The notes under the pieces are model-generated. The model saw only the letters and a list, made by a program, of their open reading frames with translations, was not told the DNA's origin and ran no database searches. From NCBI GenBank assembly GCA_015501605.1, contig JADNRZ010000009.1, positions 1-64,000 of the forward strand: 64,000 bases of DNA, in the 5' to 3' direction. The DNA is from Panaeolus papilionaceus. Lineage: Eukaryota; Basidiomycota; Agaricomycetes; Agaricales. Every line of letters starts with the position of its first letter. Positions within the stretch are counted from its first letter, which is position 1. Both the position numbers and the translations under genes were made by a program. Below, piece by piece: positions 22,386 through 34,277 of the stretch.

Positions 22386-22925
22386 ATGACCACCACCAGC
22401 TCTCCCGACAAATCTGCACCAGATGGCACAGCTCTCCCTTCTCGACTCCCACCTGCAACGGGGAACATTTTTTATGATTCAATAACGGTGCGTCTTGACC
22501 TAATGCATACAAAATTCGCAATTTAATTTCTGATGATGCTTAGAGTGCGAGATATTTTTATTACCTGCCGTGTGCCCGTGAAGCACTTATGGGTGGTATT
22601 GTGAGTGGTATTGGTATGGGATTCATTCGGGGAGTCGGAAGTAGCAGTGCGTATAAAATATCCTTTTTAATGTTGATGTACTGACCACCATAAAAGGGCC
22701 TATGGTCGCTGCAAATTGGGCAGTCGGCACTTTTGTCACGATTACATTGGCATCATGGTGCGCCTTGTTCTGTTTTCACCAGGAAAAAAATATATTAAAA
22801 TATATTATAGGCACATCTGTGACTTTAGACGGAGGGCTGAACGAGAACGAGTTGCTCAGATCCTGCAGCACAAGCCCAGACAACTAAAGCATGAGCAACC
22901 GTCGGAGCCAGCGAAAGACTCATGA
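22386..22925 (+). CDS. COX20: Cytochrome c oxidase assembly factor COX20
   Basis: COX20 is a mitochondrial inner-membrane chaperone that binds newly made Cox2 before maturation and copper loading. Four exons (22386-22487, 22544-22646, 22697-22757, 22811-22925) give 126 residues. A polar head precedes ITSARYFYYLPCAREALMGG, whose CAREALMGGI is the family hallmark. Two short membrane segments follow (IVSGIGMGFIRGVGSS; VAANWAVGTFVTITLASW), separated by a tight loop. The second runs into HICDFRRRAERERVAQILQ, the typical Trp-His plus charged C-terminal helix. Size and two-helix topology match the family. Phase agreement at every junction makes the model firm. Confidence 0.88.
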
Positions 22926-23026
22926 TTCTCTTCGCATTCTCAGCATCGTCTAGACTCTACACAACATTCAATTAACTATGGTTCTATTCAGAAACCTCCC
23001 CTGTATTACCATTAATCGTTTATTCA

Positions 23027-23830
23027 TCAATCCACCCAGAAATCCTTGTCCCAGTTCTCAACAAGGTCTGGATCGTTCTTTCGGAATACCTATTTCAGCG
23101 CAATCCGGCTTCTTGGTTTCAACAAATTAAGGGCTTACTCTATATTTGGCCTGGAACTCGGTGAATCCATCTCGGAGGACCACAACCTCATGGTCAATGT
23201 CTTTATCCAGGATGTTGCGTCTAGTTTCAGCGTAAACCTTGGAGCAAAAACATTAGCTGCCTCATTCATAGCCCATGTTGGACGACTTGGCACACACCCT
23301 TGCAGCCTTGGGACCCCTGTGGAATGACATACTGGCATCAGCTGACTCGGAAATGTCCAGGTTTATTATCCTTACCTCACTTGCGACAAGGCGCAGTGGA
23401 AGATGACCACCGGGACGTCTTTCGTCTTTGCGACTAATCCGTCGACGGTCATGAGGAAATCCGATGCTGGTTGATTCACGCATCCCTTGACATTTCCTCC
23501 AACAAAGTCATCGTCCCGCACGTCTACGACGACAAAGTCCTTCTTCGCAACTTTATCGCTCTTCATCAGTTCGGCAAGCTCCTTGATTTTGGAGTAATAA
23601 GAAGTAAGCCATGATCAGATCCTAGTTGCGTTGCATAACGAAGCAAGTTGTGATCATACATCTCTATTCATATAGCGGGTTGTCTGGGTCATGTTGAACG
23701 GTCTAGAAGGTGATGAATATGAACGCTGATAAGGGAAACCGGGGCTGTTTGGAGAGTAGCTTGAGTGTCCGAATCCGACGACAGCAGCTCGAATTCCTGT
23801 TCGCAATGATGAGTGAACGATTCCAAACAT
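23027..23830 (-). CDS. Rhodanese-fold phosphatase, Acr2/Ibp1 (Cdc25-like) type
   Basis: Members are small Cdc25/arsenate-reductase-like enzymes with a CX5R active site. The active site here is HCALSQVR, split by an intron before its last codon and followed by GPKAARVYAETRRNIL. Before it lie LAELMKSDKVAKKDFVVVDV and RDDDFVGGNVKGCVN; the end is LVENWDKDFWVD. The core from MTQTTRYMNRDELAE (ATG at 23692) is about 140 residues, the usual size. The same frame continues upstream without a stop to an ATG at 23830, adding 46 residues (MFGIVHSSLRTGIRAAVVGF..., then QRSYSSPSRPFN) that are basic, Ser-rich and free of acidic residues, like a mitochondrial presequence. Introns include 23582-23659. Substrate (arsenate versus phosphotyrosine) cannot be told. 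Confidence 0.85.
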
Positions 23831-24294
23831 AGAACTCCGCTTATGTCACCCTGACAAGCTATTTTGGCTCGGTCCGGCTAATCCGTACCCGTTCCATTTC
23901 ATCGTCGATGAAACTCCCCACGCCGCTGTCGAGTCTTGACAATGTTGGGCGTTTCGTGTTGTCTTCACACTAGTTCTGAAACAGCTAGCAAAGAGAAGAT
24001 GTCTTCCGATGGAACCTTACTATTTTCAGGCAGCGTGCTTTTGGATAACAGGGAGCTATGGTGCTCCCAGAAATTAGCAATTTCGTTGGATTGCTTGAGT
24101 ATGTACACTAGCTAAATTAAATGCGACTGTGATTTACAAAACCCGTTGGTGAGGTGGCCATTTTGATAATGCTGTCCAAAGATAGTAATACAACCTCATA
24201 ATAACATAAATATAACAAGGAAAATGGAAAGTGATATCAAGGCAGAAGGGGGGAAGCAAAAAACCTAAAACAGTTCGAGCTTCACGAGGTTGCC
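23831..24294. other. Intergenic, rhodanese gene to aquaglyceroporin
   Basis: It holds the rhodanese promoter and the 3' end region of the aquaglyceroporin gene. AT-rich near 24180-24240. No gene, RNA or repeat was recognised. Confidence 0.45.
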
Positions 24295-25754
24295 TCATGC
24301 ACGCTCAACATCAGCCACTCTTCTCTTTTTGCTTCTGAAATGAGGGTCAGAAAGTTGGACAATGCAATTATCATGCACAAAGACTTACGGCTTGTTGATA
24401 ATGCTGTCCTCTCCTGTATAGATGAAGGCGTCATAGATGAGACCTCCAGTGAGGGATCCGAGAATGGGAGCCATGATAGGGCACCAAATCCAATATTGAC
24501 TAGAGAAAAGCAAATGTCAATGCAAATTCGGACCGATTCTTAGAAAAAATGAACGTACTTTCTGAAGGTGAAGACTTGCTTTCCGTATCCAACCATAGCA
24601 GTCATAAGGCGAGGGCCGAGGTCACGAGCGGGGTTGATAGCATAACCTGAGAACGAACGTTAGAATGGAAGAGGGAAAAATGATAGAAGTATGCATACCT
24701 GTCTGGAATCCAATGGCAACACCGATCGCAAGAACGAGCAAGCCGATAACAAAGGGGGCGAGTCCAGCAGGGGGCGCGTTGCGCTTATCGTTCACGGCAA
24801 ATACGACGATGGTCAAGACGGCAGTGCCAAGGAATTCATCGAAGAACGCAGAGACATTTGTGAGATATTCAGCCTGTGATAAAACGAGTCATTGTCAAAT
24901 AGTTATGAGAAGAAATCATGATATGAACGCACAGCAAAGGTCGTGAATAAGCTCGCAGTGGCCTGAGTGCGCACATCCCTGCCGCCTTCAAAAATATTGA
25001 TGGCATGGAAGTAGTTGCCGTAGATGATAGCCGCTCCAACGACACCGCCCATTACTTGAGAGAAGATGTAGATCTAGACAGAAAATAAATAAGCACCGAC
25101 GTCAAGCAGACGAGTCAGTTGATAGAAAACATACCGGCACTTTTTTCCAAGGGAAACCCCTGAACGTCGCCAAAGTAATTGTGATCTTAAAAAGGTAGCG
25201 TCGGTCAGATATTCAAGAGAAATTGCAGGAGAGTAAAACGTACTGCTGGGTTAATGTGGCCCCCGGAAGCTCCGCCGGATACCCAGACGCCCATAGCTGT
25301 GCCCATTCCCCAACCCCATGCCAAAGCAAGCCAGTCCTAGAGAAGCCAAAGTCATTAACATCATCGACGAGATGAATACACAAGTTATATACGTACTCCT
25401 TTGGGAGATGAAGCGACCGCAGGATTCGTGCTCAATACAGTTTGACAATCAACACCAGCTCCGAAGATAATTAGGATCATCACGCCCAAGAATTCCGCTG
25501 CCGGTTCCTTAATATAAGCGCTGAGGAGATTAACATGGGATCGTAACAGCATTAATATAATATTCGGACGTAAATTTCATAACATATGATGGAATTACTT
25601 ACCGGAACTTTGACCATCGGTTGGGATAGTAGATTTCATCAACAGGCTCGGACACGCTTGGGCTCCGGTCGTCCGAATACACCTCAGTGTGGCTCAAGGA
25701 CCCCTTGGAATCGCGACTAACAGTACCCACGGCGTCTGACTTGTCATTAGACAT
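24295..25754 (-). CDS. Aquaglyceroporin (MIP family)
   Basis: MIP channels pass water and small polyols such as glycerol across membranes. The spliced protein is about 325 residues, starting [21 protein letters not shown] polar N-terminal region of about 50 residues leads into six membrane segments with both pore loops: [16 protein letters not shown] (first NPA) and [15 protein letters not shown] (second NPA). The Asp directly after NPAR is the usual marker of the glycerol-conducting subgroup. Other helices include [58 protein letters not shown] and [19 protein letters not shown]. The short C-terminal tail ends [12 protein letters not shown] after a last intron. At least six introns. Upstream DNA to about 26070 is purine/pyrimidine-biased, typical of a leader. 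Confidence 0.93.
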
Positions 25755-28700
25755 TGCGACTTAGGTGGTGGTTATGTAGAACTTGGGAAGGAGAAAGAAG
25801 TTGCGGGGAGAGGAAGGAGGACGAAATTATCAAGGTGGAGTGTGGAGCGTTGGGTGGGGTTGGGGTAGAGAGCTGGGGAGACCGATAGAAGGAGGTCCAG
25901 TTGACAGTGGCTTATTATAAGTTTGGCGAAGGCCAGGTTCCGATGGCGAATGTAAAAAAGTGCGTCGGATGCGGTGTCAAGAAGGGGAAAGATTTCCAGA
26001 CTTAGAGCCGTAAATGGGAAGGGGGTAGAAGTCGAGGTCGAACTCCCGATGCGACCATGCGAGTACCGCAACTGCTGATTTACAAGTGCTAGGTCAGCCT
26101 GGCTAATCGCTGTGATGTAACTTGGACATGCCCCTTAAGAACCCAGATGCCGTGGGGGCTAAATAAAGTGCCACCCTATGGACATGTGCGGGAACCTGTT
26201 CCTCATTCAAACAAGATACAGAAGAAGCCTGACGAATCTAACTCAGTTCTGTTCCAATATAGGAATGCCTGAGAAATGTATACGCTGGAAAAATCGCAGT
26301 CAGTCATAGAAGAACAAGAAGCCATCGGAAGTTGTTGTCTTACTCATAGCCAAGTCCCTCTTGTCCATTTTCAACCCGCGTCATAAGGGTCGTGTTATGA
26401 TGCTGTTTGCAGAGTCAAGATCCAGCCATCAAACTCATCATTGACGGATCAGAGTTCGCCAAAATGGAAAAACCTACCATCATACACTCCTCCGATGCTG
26501 GTATATTGGTGTGAGCCTAGTACAGGCCTGCCAGGACCCGCCCCTGAAAAAGTTGTGGAAGGGATGGAAGGGAAAACGTATACGCTCAATTTTCAAATTC
26601 CCGCCAAATGACAGTCGCTTTCTTCGTGGGGCCACTTGAAGGCCGAGGGATGCAAGCGTGTATAGTTTGGTGGAAGCGCATCAGATTCATTGTGCTGTAA
26701 ATATGTTATCAGATAGAGATAGATTGCTGGTGTAACGCTGTCCAACGGCGAGTTTAATTAATTGGTGGGCAAATATAACAAGAATACTTTTCTGTGAGAA
26801 TATCGCATGGTGAGCGCAAGCTTCTTCCTAGTCGAAGAGAACTTTCAAGGTCCCATGACATACCTACATTAGATTCAGACAATAAATAGCCCATATCCTC
26901 GGGGAAGATGGCCGCTGATGACCTGACTGCCATAGAGTACGCAAAATGGTTGTGTTAAAAGAAGACGCATCAATGCAGTTTTCCAAATCAAACGTGCGAC
27001 TGGAATAAATCGCTGAAAGCGATGCTTTCTCCAAGGCATTAAGACGGTACGAAAGGCTGACGAAACGGGCAGCGAGCTCTCAGGCCAACGTCTTGTCAAG
27101 AAGACAGCGGCTGAACATTGCTTGGCTGTTAGGATGGACGCAGGCTGTAGCGGATGCTAATTGCATGGGGCCGCTTGTCTATACTTGTTCAACGATATAA
27201 CGCCCCACAACAGAGGCTATTCTTTCGAATCAAGAGATATTTTCGACAACCTGGACCTGAAGAAACACACCACCGACGATGTCGAGGCCGGTTCTTCGAA
27301 ATTCCGAGTCCAGATTGGTACGCATCATGTCTCGAAGACTCTAAACTGCAGAGACGGGGTTAAGAGATTCAAGAGTCTGGCTACAAGTCTTGAGTGAAAA
27401 CAAATGGTTCGATGGAAGTCAAGAAGAAAGGATTTTAGATGTTTGTAAAGAGGTCAGATACACTTGGAGGTTGCAGTTCAAGTTCAGAATGACAGTTTCG
27501 GTCCGACTTCCTAAATCAGCAACAGTCTTTCGTGTTCCCAGCTTCATCAGGCTTATGTCGAATTAGCACCTGGTAGAACCCCTACTATTGTGAACATACT
27601 ACTTGCTACCTATTAGCAGCTCATAGCTGATTTGCGGAACGGTTCTTGACCCAATTGTATCAGAAAACGAGATAAATCATGATGGGCGCATGTTGATGAG
27701 GGAGAAGATGTGGTTTTACTCTTCCTTTACATATGGCTTGGTTGGTCCCGTGAACTTGACCGCATCTTCTCAGTGCATGGGGCAGATAGAACATTAGTAA
27801 GTCTGTACAGCATCACAGACCTCTTTTCTACAATGTGGAGCCAATGGAGCCAATGAATTGTTACTGCAGAAGGGTTTACATGTGTGTTACTGTGCCGCCT
27901 GACTGAGCCCCTAAATTTAAATCAGTCGGTGAAACCGGCTGGCCATAGAACAAGCCTGAAGGCAAGCGGTGGCCTATGGATACATATGGATATTCGTTTT
28001 AAAGAGTACAGGAAAGGAACAGATACTTGATAAGTATTTTTGTTGGTTTTCACGTGTACCCATATGGCTCGACCACTGGTCACCCATTGTACAATGGAAC
28101 GAGATGCACCCCGTTTTGAGAACACAATCCAGAAAAACTCTACCGACATTTGACTGAAATTCTGATGGCGAATCAACCTTTTATGGAGATACGCGACTGC
28201 GGCTACGCTGGGAGGTCTGCTTCTTCGCCAAGGGTTATGCTCCAGCGTGAGATGTCCGGAAAGTATCTAACATTATAGCGATCTCAACATCAACGTTTGA
28301 GCGCATGATCCTCAGGCTCTTGTGATGCACCGCCAATTGAGCTGGTCTGACTGAAGAACGAATAAGTTAGAACTGAAGTCAGACGCACAATAGTACCTTT
28401 ATTCAAAATAATCTTCTTCAACTGTATTCACATCGAAGACCGAGGTTAAGGGAAAGTGTCCTTGTACACCAGTTGGGCGTTTCGCCTCGCGGATCTTGTG
28501 TGTAACAGCAAAACCAACCGATAATTGCAAGAGCTTGACTCGGTTATTCCTGTACTTCACAGCACACCTAGTAGTTATCGGCCGAATACAGCAATGTTCA
28601 ATGTACAGTTTGCATCACATTACACTGGCAAGATATGTATTTCTGGAACATCATCACAGGTGTGTTAGTCAACGTTGACGAATAAAGCACGCAACAAAAC

Positions 28701-29025
28701 GGGTTTAGAATATCTGACAACGGAACGAACACCGATAACTTGAACATGGCAAGAATGCCAGGAGCTATCGCGTCATTAGGTTTCAAGATCGATATGTCGA
28801 GGTGCATGAAGGTCCAAGACGTAGGTGTCAGATAAACTGTCGCCTCGGACCGTATACAAGAGCTTTAAAGCTCAAAGGGTGCATCCTCGAATGTAGAAAC
28901 GAACGAACAAAATGCAAGAATAGACTGCTCACAATAATCATTTACAACTGCAGATGGCAGTATCACCTTCGTCGGAGATCTTTCAAGGATTCCGGGACGA
29001 TTGGCAATGGGAGCATATTAGCGAC
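25755..29025. other. Long gene-poor region upstream of aquaglyceroporin
   Basis: About 3.3 kb without a gene I can support. The first 300 bp are the aquaglyceroporin leader and promoter. Two moderately long frames (26875-27099 minus, 27161-27397 plus) lack ATG support, domains or splice-supported extensions. The rest shows no repeat array or RNA gene that I can see by eye. Decayed transposon sequence is possible but not demonstrated. Confidence 0.4.
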
Positions 29026-31930
29026 CTAAAAATCTTGAATGAGGACTGTGCGCAAAGGAGATAGAGGGAATGCGGATCTTACCTTCTGCGCAGCCTCCTT
29101 CCCGCCAATATCCCAACCGCCACGGGAAATAGGCAGAATAGATCCTTGTAGCAGATCGTCGATGAGACGATGAACGACAGCAGCAGTTACGGCTGCCCCA
29201 TTTGACCCACTTCCCAAGGAGGATACATATCTTCTCCAAATCAAAAGGTTTTGGAGGAGCTTAATGCGCCTCGCAAGGTACCGTTGACGAGCTGGTATTG
29301 ACTCTGGATCGAACCCCAAGGTTTTGGCTGAAGAGTTATATGTATCAAGCAGTAACTGGCTCTCAGAGATCGTCTTCTCGAAGACAGAAGATACACATCT
29401 AATCAGGGTCTGCGTCGATGAATTAGCGCTGACAATAGGGCCAAATAAGAAAGGCAACATACAAAGAACTTGCTCCTCCCATCATCTCCAGCCTCGACCA
29501 AGCTAGCTTCTATCTGTTCAACCAAATCCACAAGCGCCTTCGCTTGCCACGTCGAATAGACATCCAATGCACCAGCCTCCAATCGACGACATAGTAGGGG
29601 TATAACTGCGGTCCCAATCATGGACGCGACGAGATCTCCATCAGGACCCAACGGCAGATCCGCGTGCAGTGCCTCTTCAACCCCTTTTCCATCCTTGTCG
29701 CCCTTTTGTTTCTTCGCCCCGGGTCTAGAATACGTCCAAAGTCCCCTATACCACTTAAATTCCTCCAAACTCTTCCTCCTTTTCGAGCCATCCTTCCTCC
29801 CTAAAAACTCCCAACCCAGAGACTCAAACCGCACCCAAAACTCCCAAACGCTGACCGCGCCCAAACCGCCCCAAGCTCCCGTGTACACATCCGCCCAACG
29901 GTCTCGCCACTCACCCCACCACTCAGCGATCCCTCCCGCCCGCGATGGATCTCGGAACGACGCGGCACGGACATCGGACAGAATTTCATCTGCACTGGGA
30001 ATGATGGCGGAAGGATATGGCAAAGGCGGGGAGATCGACGCGTCGGTGGAGTATCCTTCTTCTGCTTCGGCGGTTTGCTGAGTCTGCTGCTGCGCCTTAC
30101 GACGCAAGATCCTGGCTTGCCGTCGAGCAAGCCTCTCGGTTCTCCGCTTCGGCCTTTCTTCAGAGGCATCCGGTCGCGGTACGACGCGACCGTACTCGTC
30201 AGTTTCAGGCGTTTTAGATGAGGTCGGTGCTGTTGGAAGCTGTCCGATGAACCACGAAAGATCGTCCTCGTCATCGGCTTTCCTCCGCTCCCGAATTTTC
30301 TCCATCTTCTCTTTGTACAGAGCCAATTCTTCCTTTTCGAGGTCCTCCAACAGAGGGTACTGGAGGGGAAAATAAACGTTAAAATTAATCAATTAATGTA
30401 GTCATTTGAAGTGACGCACTTTTTCCTCCAAGAAACCTCCGATACCCTCAACGAAGCTTCCAAACCTTCCAAACCACTCCCTCTTCTCTTCTGCTTTCTC
30501 AACTAATTCACGTAGTTCTGTTTCACGACGATCTACTTCTTCTCGTTCCATAGCCAGAGATGTTAACTGCGACGTGTTTTTCGCGTGAGACATTGTAAGC
30601 GCAGATAGTTGTGCTGAGAGTCGTTCCAAAGCTGGTCCAAGACTGGGAAGCGGCGATGCCTGGGGTACTTTAAATTGTACATTAGAATTCTGTTCTGAAA
30701 ATTCGAGAACTGACATACTCGGTGCAGGTTTGTAAACTGCTTTGGCATTTCCATTGCTTGCGTCTCCTCTCGATATATGTCCTCCACGACGAAGTTGTTC
30801 CTGTTCCCATTCCATTGTCTCCTCATCCTCCTCCTCACTGATAGAACGTCAATACGTATCACAGGGAGGACAATAGTGGAGATACGCACGCGTCGTTTAT
30901 CATTTCCTTCATTGTTTCCCTCTTTTTGCTCGCCTCCAGTTTGCTCGACTTTTTACCTAGAGCGATCCTTTCTTGAGCGCTGGTATATTCCGCGTATTCT
31001 ATCCCTACGTCAAAAAGACTTCCAAGTGTGTAGGGTATGTCAACGTACCATCATCTCCCTCTCCCATTTCGTCCTCTTCACGCATGAGACGGCTCTCCGG
31101 GTGGGGACCCTTATCGATGTCCTCCCTCTTTGTCACAGACAAGGATATGAAGTCCTCTTCCACCCCTTCCATTTTGTTGCTCCTTAGTCTACCTCGTTTT
31201 TCTTTGGCATTCTTGATAGATGACTCTGAAGGAATAATCATGTCGCTTGCGTCTTCAACGAGTATCAGCACACTTCATGTGTGACTTGGGCCAATGTCTA
31301 GACTCACCATCAATAGTCATCCCCAAATCAGCAACAGTATCGATATCCATCGATATATCTGCTTCATATGCATCTGTTTCCATGCTCATAGCAGCCTTTG
31401 CAACCGGAGGTCGTGCATTGGGCGTGCTAGCCTTCAATTCTTGCAAGTATGCAGCATCGTAAACTGGTCCCGCAGTAACGCTTGTAGTTGACGTAGACAC
31501 TGGTGGTAAAGAACTGGTTTGGGTCAGTTAGAACCAAAAGTACAAGTACTGCAACGTACGCAGGGTGCGTCCCCAGAGCCAACTTCTGACTCAATGATGA
31601 CTTCTTGATTTTAAATGGCTCAGTATCCGCTTCCTGATCAACGTCGGCTCCAAAGCTCAGACGCGACTTGGGTCGAGCACGTTTAATTTTACTCTTCAGC
31701 CTGCTGGCAAGTATACTGGGCGAGTCATTCCCAGTTTCGGCGGCTGTCCTATCCATGTCCGTATCATCTTTCATCGTAGCGTCTTCATCCGGTTTAGATG
31801 GCGGTGTCGCTGCGGCATTGTTCTCAGGTTCTGGTGAAGCATCCCGAGATCTTAAGGTTGTTGCTCGCGTTGTACCAGGCTTTGATTTAGCTTTCCGCTT
31901 GAAGACTATGGGGGCAGCGTCGCTGGACAT
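29026..31930 (-). CDS. GCFC-domain protein, PAXBP1/GCFC2-like
   Basis: The protein is about 850 residues. The N-terminal third is disordered and charged: MSSDAAPIVFKRKAKSKPG, many Ser/Pro/Asp, then SRLSFGADVDQEADTEPFKI and KKSSLSQKLALG. A coiled coil follows (LGPALERLSAQLSALTMSHA ... REELRELVEKAEEKR-like stretch). The C-terminal half carries the GCFC region: FVEGIGGFLEEKYPLLEDLE, AEYLER-type acidic helix, SADEILSDVRAASFRDPSRA, GGIAEWWGEWRDRWADVYTG, WEFWVRFESLGWEF, and WTYSRPG. Homologues (human PAXBP1 and GCFC2) bind the spliceosome or act with DHX15-type helicases in intron-lariat complexes, so a nuclear splicing role is likely. Introns interrupt at about 30365-30400 and several N-terminal positions. 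The start at 31930 is the first ATG before the conserved IVFKRK block. Confidence 0.8.
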
Positions 31931-32509
31931 GATGGGCTTTTATAAGTTTGACTGGAGTCGTTTGGCTCATGCTGACAGCTTCCACCTCCACGTGACCATA
32001 ACCGTGACCTTAGACGCCGAGTTCGGAGCCTTAAAACAAGGTTATGAAAGATTTTAATGCTTAGAAGTAGCGACGGATAATAATTCGTGTAGATTACAAG
32101 AAAATATTAGTTTGAAGACGAAGAGGAGAGCACTAAGAACAAGTTTTGCGCAAAAGCTCCTATCTCAACGATGAGTCAACTGATCACCCTCATGTGTAAT
32201 TCTAAGTTCTTAGCGCCTTTTCGGATTCACTCCTGATCATCACCGTCGTCGCTGTTCGGACTGAGGACCGAGAGCCGTCAAGGGAAGGTCCAAGGGCGCG
32301 CTGAGCATGCTCCAGAGCGATGCTGCATATCTCGAAAAACCCAAGAATGATGCAAACCATAAAGTTCGTCGGTATTCACATTACTGCCACACCAAAAACA
32401 CCCTATCTTCCCATGCAACATACCCAATAAATAAGAGGCAATCACATCCGCGTATTTTACATGACTCCAATGCGCCATTGGTTAGGGATGTTGAATAAGA
32501 TTGAGATGA
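31931..32509. other. Intergenic, GCFC gene promoter to CET1 3' end
   Basis: No supported gene. Holds the GCFC promoter on the left and the CET1 3' flank on the right. Confidence 0.45.
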
Positions 32510-33755
32510 TCATTGCCATCCCTCACTGGAATTCCTGACCAATATCCTCGCATTATTCACGAACGCGCGAATCAGCTCGTCGAAGGCTGCTTTTTCAGTT
32601 TCTGATGCAGATGCATCAAAGCGTTTCGCGGCGCTTGAAAGTAGTAGTTCAGGTCTCGCAATTTCTAGTTCGAGTTCGTGGAGGATTTGAGGCTGGACAA
32701 CATAGGGTAGAAATAAATGTTTAGTGTGGCTCTCATTATCGATATGGGAAGTTATGAAGACTTACAGGTTCGTTGGGCATTGAGGATGTTACCTGCGTCA
32801 GGTCGATAACAAACTCCTCGTGTGAATAGCTCAAACGGTCTTTCCGCCGTTTATGAGTTGCGACACCAACGGGATGAGGCACTAAAAATATCATTAACGT
32901 CAGACGTCAGAAACATATACCCAAGGGACATATCACGAGTATACCACGTTGAATCAAATCCAAACTCACTTGGAACTTCAAGATTAACGCTAATCCTCCA
33001 GTCTGCTTCTCTTTTCGGCGACAAAATATTCAAATCTCCAAGACGTATTTTGCGCACAGATTCTAGTACATTTCCTGTTTTTTCGTCCCTCGTGACCCTA
33101 ATTTTTTCGCGGTCGTAGGGATGTCCCAGTTGAGGTCCTTGATCCGCTGATGGTGGAAAGAAGTTATCTACGAGGTAGTGGTGTGCGTAGTCGAGGGGTG
33201 TAGAAGGGTGGTTGGGTTGGGTTGATGTTGCTTTAAGGTTGTTCAACAGGTTGTTATAATGCCGGTGTTGGTTCTGCGAATGCCTTCAGCATGCCTCCAT
33301 CAGACCCATAGGGCCTAGTATACTTACAACAGTCATATTTGACTCGAACCGCACATCAGCTCCCGGGTGTAAAACTTGAAAACAGCTTATCAGTTGTCGA
33401 AATTATCCTTGCGATTGAAAATGAACAGAAACTCACTGGTTTCAACACAAACCGGTAATGAATATCTCGTGCCCGTGCCCTTGTCCTTCAAAATCCCAAT
33501 CTTGGCTTCCACCTCAACGCGTGCGTGGGGTGCTACATCCGCCAGCGGACGTGTCATAATCATATGATGCACAAAGTCCGCTACTTCCTTGATAAATTCA
33601 TCCAGGGGTTCAACACCTAGGATCGACAATGAGAGTGGTGGTAGTGTCATCTGAGAGCCCTGAGCATGTCCGTTGGAATTTTCGCGCATGTCTTGCGAGG
33701 AAGAATCTTGTCGTGCTCTTTTCATTGGGGGAGGTTGATCATCACGTCTGTGCAT
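32510..33755 (-). CDS. CET1: mRNA-capping RNA 5'-triphosphatase, CET1 type
   Basis: This enzyme removes the gamma phosphate from nascent pre-mRNA as the first step of cap synthesis; the fungal type is a metal-dependent tunnel enzyme. The ATG at 33755 gives MHRRDDQPPPMKRARQDSSS. The metal-binding motif is visible as ARVEVEAKIGIL, with the alternating Glu of motif A. The next exons give VRFESNM, RHYNNLLNNLKATS, LDYAHHYLVDNFF, IRVTRDEKTGNVLESVRKIR, DWRISVNLE, then RRKDRLSYSHEEFVIDLTQV. The closing motif is LHELELEIARPELLL, the second acidic beta strand (ELELE). The protein ends EGWQ. The order VEVEAK ... RKDR ... DLTQV ... ELELE matches CET1. At least four introns. Divergent from the Rad60-like gene. 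Confidence 0.9.
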
Positions 33756-34277
33756 ATACAAGATGAATGGTCGTGACTCGTAGTGGTGGTCGAAAGCAAT
33801 TAGATTCAACGTCACATTCGACCACGGTTTTGCAACACCAAACGGAGGTTGCACAGCATTAGATAAGCGCTGACCCTGTTCCTTACGGTCCTTAAAGCCT
33901 TACTGGTATATTTATCACTGGTTTGTATGATAAAATTAGAAGATAAGAAATAGATATATATGATAGATGCTGCGCAGTGGAAATAATACTAGTGTGAGCA
34001 ACGTTGTCTGCTTTTCCCTCGAAGGAGTTGGTATTATGGCTTATCTAGCCCCTTTAAAGTCAATTTACACATACTCACTGCGGTAAAGCTAACGGCATAG
34101 AGGATATACTTTCAAGGGTTCATAAATTTGGGCGCTACACATAGACTATGGTGGTTGTGTCGAGATTCCAGTGGACTGCCCCTAATTGAATCTTCTCTCA
34201 CGTGACCGGTTCGATCAATGACTTCGGCAGAAACGGCAAATTTCCCACGCATATAAACCTCCTTTGGACCGCCATCA
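33756..34277. other. Divergent promoter region, CET1 / Rad60-like
   Basis: These 522 bp separate two genes transcribed away from each other and should contain both promoters. The middle is AT-rich (about 33900-33990). A short purine/pyrimidine-rich leader precedes the ATG at 34278. Nothing else recognised. Confidence 0.45.

Noticed and set aside
27161..27397. 78-codon plus-strand frame with reasonable composition
   Set aside because: It begins without an ATG in context, has no flanking exon that I could join, and no recognised family.
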